Source: Acidiferrobacter sp. | Lineage (GTDB): Bacteria; Pseudomonadota; Gammaproteobacteria; Acidiferrobacterales; Acidiferrobacteraceae | Direction of reading: 5' to 3' | NCBI GenBank assembly: GCA_027335965.1 | Contig: DAHWGZ010000028.1 | Location: forward strand, 1-15,388 | DNA: 15,388 nucleotides | Shown here: in pieces, positions 14,395 to 15,388 of the stretch | Layout: the number at the start of each line of letters is the position of its first letter | How positions within the stretch are numbered: position 1 is the stretch's first letter | Made by a program: the position numbers and the translations under genes | The notes under the pieces: generated by a model | The model's input: only the letters and a program-made list of their open reading frames with translations | Told to the model about the DNA's origin: nothing | Databases searched by the model: none

Positions 14395-15038
14395 CGCCCG
14401 AGGCCGTCCTGTTCGATCTGGATGGCACGCTCGCCAATACCGCCCCGGATCTGGCGCTGGCGCTCATGGCGCTGCGCCCGCCGGGGAGCCCGCCCATGGA
14501 CGAGCAGCGGGTGCGGCGGGCGACGGCCGTGGGCACGGTCGCGCTCTTGCGCGAAGGGCTCGGCCTTGAGCCGGACATGGCCGGCTACGAGGCGACGCGC
14601 GAGGCCTTCCTGGCCCACTACCAGCGCCTCATCGGGACCGCCACCGAACCGAACGCGGGCATGATCGAGGTCCTGGATGCGCTCGAGGCGCGCGGCCTCC
14701 CCTGGGGGGTCGTGACCAACAAGCCCGAACATCTGGCGGCGCGCGTGCTGGCCGCCCTGGGTCTGGCCGGCCGCGCGCGCTGCGTGATCGGCGGCGACAC
14801 GCTGGCGCGCCGCAAGCCCCACCCGGACCCCCTGCTCCACGCCTGCCGGCTCATGAGCATCGCCCCCGACCGCTGCGTCTATGTGGGCGACGACGAGGGG
14901 GACATCGAGGCGGCCCATGCCGCCGGCATGCCGGGCCTGGCGGTCGCCTTCGGCTATGCCACCCTGGATGAGGCCAGGTACTGGGGGGCCGATGGCCTGC
15001 TAATCACCCCCGCCGACCTTCTGGCCTTCCTCGACTGA
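14391..15038 (+). CDS. mupP: HAD phosphatase, MupP-like (N-acetylmuramic acid 6-phosphate phosphatase / Gph family)
   Basis: This 215-residue HAD-superfamily phosphatase has motif I AVLFDLDGTL (Asp9 nucleophile, Asp11), motif II VVTNK (Thr109), motif III Lys142 (RRKPHPDPLL) and motif IV VGDDEGD (Asp167-Asp168). It is often annotated phosphoglycolate phosphatase. The position after mtaD-ubiG matches the Pseudomonas gene shown to be MupP, which dephosphorylates MurNAc-6-phosphate in peptidoglycan recycling; the PPMDE and YWGAD segments also fit. Activity is inferred, not seen. The open frame reaches back to 14262 inside ubiG. I chose the TTG at 14391 because the HAD core follows at once (TPEAVLFDLDGTL), GAGGGG precedes it, and TTGA overlaps the ubiG stop. 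A GTG at 14370 is the alternative, but lacks a ribosome site. The last 39 bases overlap queD on the other strand. Confidence 0.85.
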   Translation: MTPEAVLFDLDGTLANTAPDLALALMALRPPGSPPMDEQRVRRATAVGTVALLREGLGLEPDMAGYEATREAFLAHYQRLIGTATEPNAGMIEVLDALEARGLPWGVVTNKPEHLAARVLAALGLAGRARCVIGGDTLARRKPHPDPLLHACRLMSIAPDRCVYVGDDEGDIEAAHAAGMPGLAVAFGYATLDEARYWGADGLLITPADLLAFLD

Positions 15039-15388
15039 GCACGGCCCCTCGTAGGCACAGCCGGAGGTGCAGGTCTCGTGGATCACGACCCGTGACAGCC
15101 CTGGAAGGGCGCCCGCGAGCCGCCCCCAGACATACTGGGCGAGCCGCTCGCTGGTCGGGTTCTCGAGGCCTGGGATATCGTTCAGATAATGGTGATCGAG
15201 GTCGTCGAAGATCGGCCGGAACGCCGCGCCGACATCCGCGAAATCCATCACCCAGCCGCGCCTTGCATCGACTACCCCACGGACATGGACATCGATCCGA
15301 AACGAATGCCCGTGCAACCGCCAGCACTTATGGCCCTCGGGCAGGCCGGGCAGACGGTGCGCGGCCTCGATGCGGAAGCTCTTGAATA
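15000..15388 (-). CDS. queD: 6-carboxy-5,6,7,8-tetrahydropterin synthase, 5' end beyond the window
   Basis: This is a partial gene of which 128 complete codons are visible; its start lies beyond position 15388. QueD converts dihydroneopterin triphosphate to 6-carboxytetrahydropterin in queuosine (tRNA modification) synthesis. The visible N-terminal part reads FKSFRIEAAHRLPGLPEGHK, followed by CWRLHGHSF. It supplies the zinc-binding His residues (EAAH, HGH) and the catalytic Cys ahead of LHGH. Further on are VMDFADVGAAFRPIFDDLDHHYLND, ENPTSERLAQYVW and the closing HETCTSGCAYEGP, which contains the pterin-binding Glu. These fit QueD of the E. coli type rather than eukaryotic pyruvoyl-tetrahydropterin synthase. 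It converges on mupP and overlaps it by 39 bases, with its stop inside the mupP coding region. Confidence 0.93.
   Translation of the reverse strand, partial: FKSFRIEAAHRLPGLPEGHKCWRLHGHSFRIDVHVRGVVDARRGWVMDFADVGAAFRPIFDDLDHHYLNDIPGLENPTSERLAQYVWGRLAGALPGLSRVVIHETCTSGCAYEGPCSVEEGQKVGGGD

Noticed and set aside
1..15388. CRISPR arrays, tRNA/rRNA genes, intact transposons, phage or defence modules
   Set aside because: I found no regularly spaced repeats, tRNA-like T-loop outside coding regions, transposase gene or paired terminal repeats.

Overview
This is a GC-rich proteobacterial chromosome segment, most likely from a gammaproteobacterium. The best phylogenetic clue is the block mtnA / mtaD-ubiG-mupP, an arrangement I know from Pseudomonas (inference from memory; no search was possible). 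The cytochrome bo3-type quinol oxidase and the TauE-like anion exporter would suit an aerobic, perhaps sulfur-oxidising or acid-tolerant organism such as an Acidiferrobacter relative, but that is a guess.

Layout. Positions 115-1965 (+) hold a glycoside hydrolase family 15 enzyme. Three minus-strand genes follow, transcribed from 5187 down to 1929: a gamma-glutamyltransferase-like Ntn hydrolase, a TauE/SafE permease and a small class I methyltransferase with a Cys-rich N-terminus. The methyltransferase 3' end overlaps the 3' end of the GH15 gene. Positions 5319-5939 carry a both-ends-truncated remnant of an AAA/DUF4143 ATPase, followed by about 290 bases without a recognisable gene. Positions 10405-6232 (-) are a complete cyoABCD operon for a heme-copper ubiquinol oxidase. 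Its leader (10406-10824) is rich in hairpins and has a candidate operator. mtnA (11892-10825, -) diverges across a 472-base spacer from mtaD-ubiG-mupP (12365-15038, +), whose genes overlap by 4 bases at each junction. The window ends in queD (-), cut by the right edge, whose 3' end overlaps mupP.

How the genes work together. MtaD (methylthioadenosine/SAH deaminase) and MtnA (methylthioribose-1-phosphate isomerase) belong to methionine salvage by the deamination route. UbiG makes the quinone that the CyoABCD oxidase uses. MupP feeds peptidoglycan recycling and QueD makes the queuosine precursor. These look like ordinary housekeeping functions. I found no CRISPR, tRNA, rRNA, intact insertion sequence, phage or defence system.

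The least explained stretches are the structured spacer at 10620-10824, the mtnA-mtaD spacer at 11893-12364, and the decayed stretch at 5188-6231. I found no convincing new multi-gene system; the candidates below are mostly small-scale.
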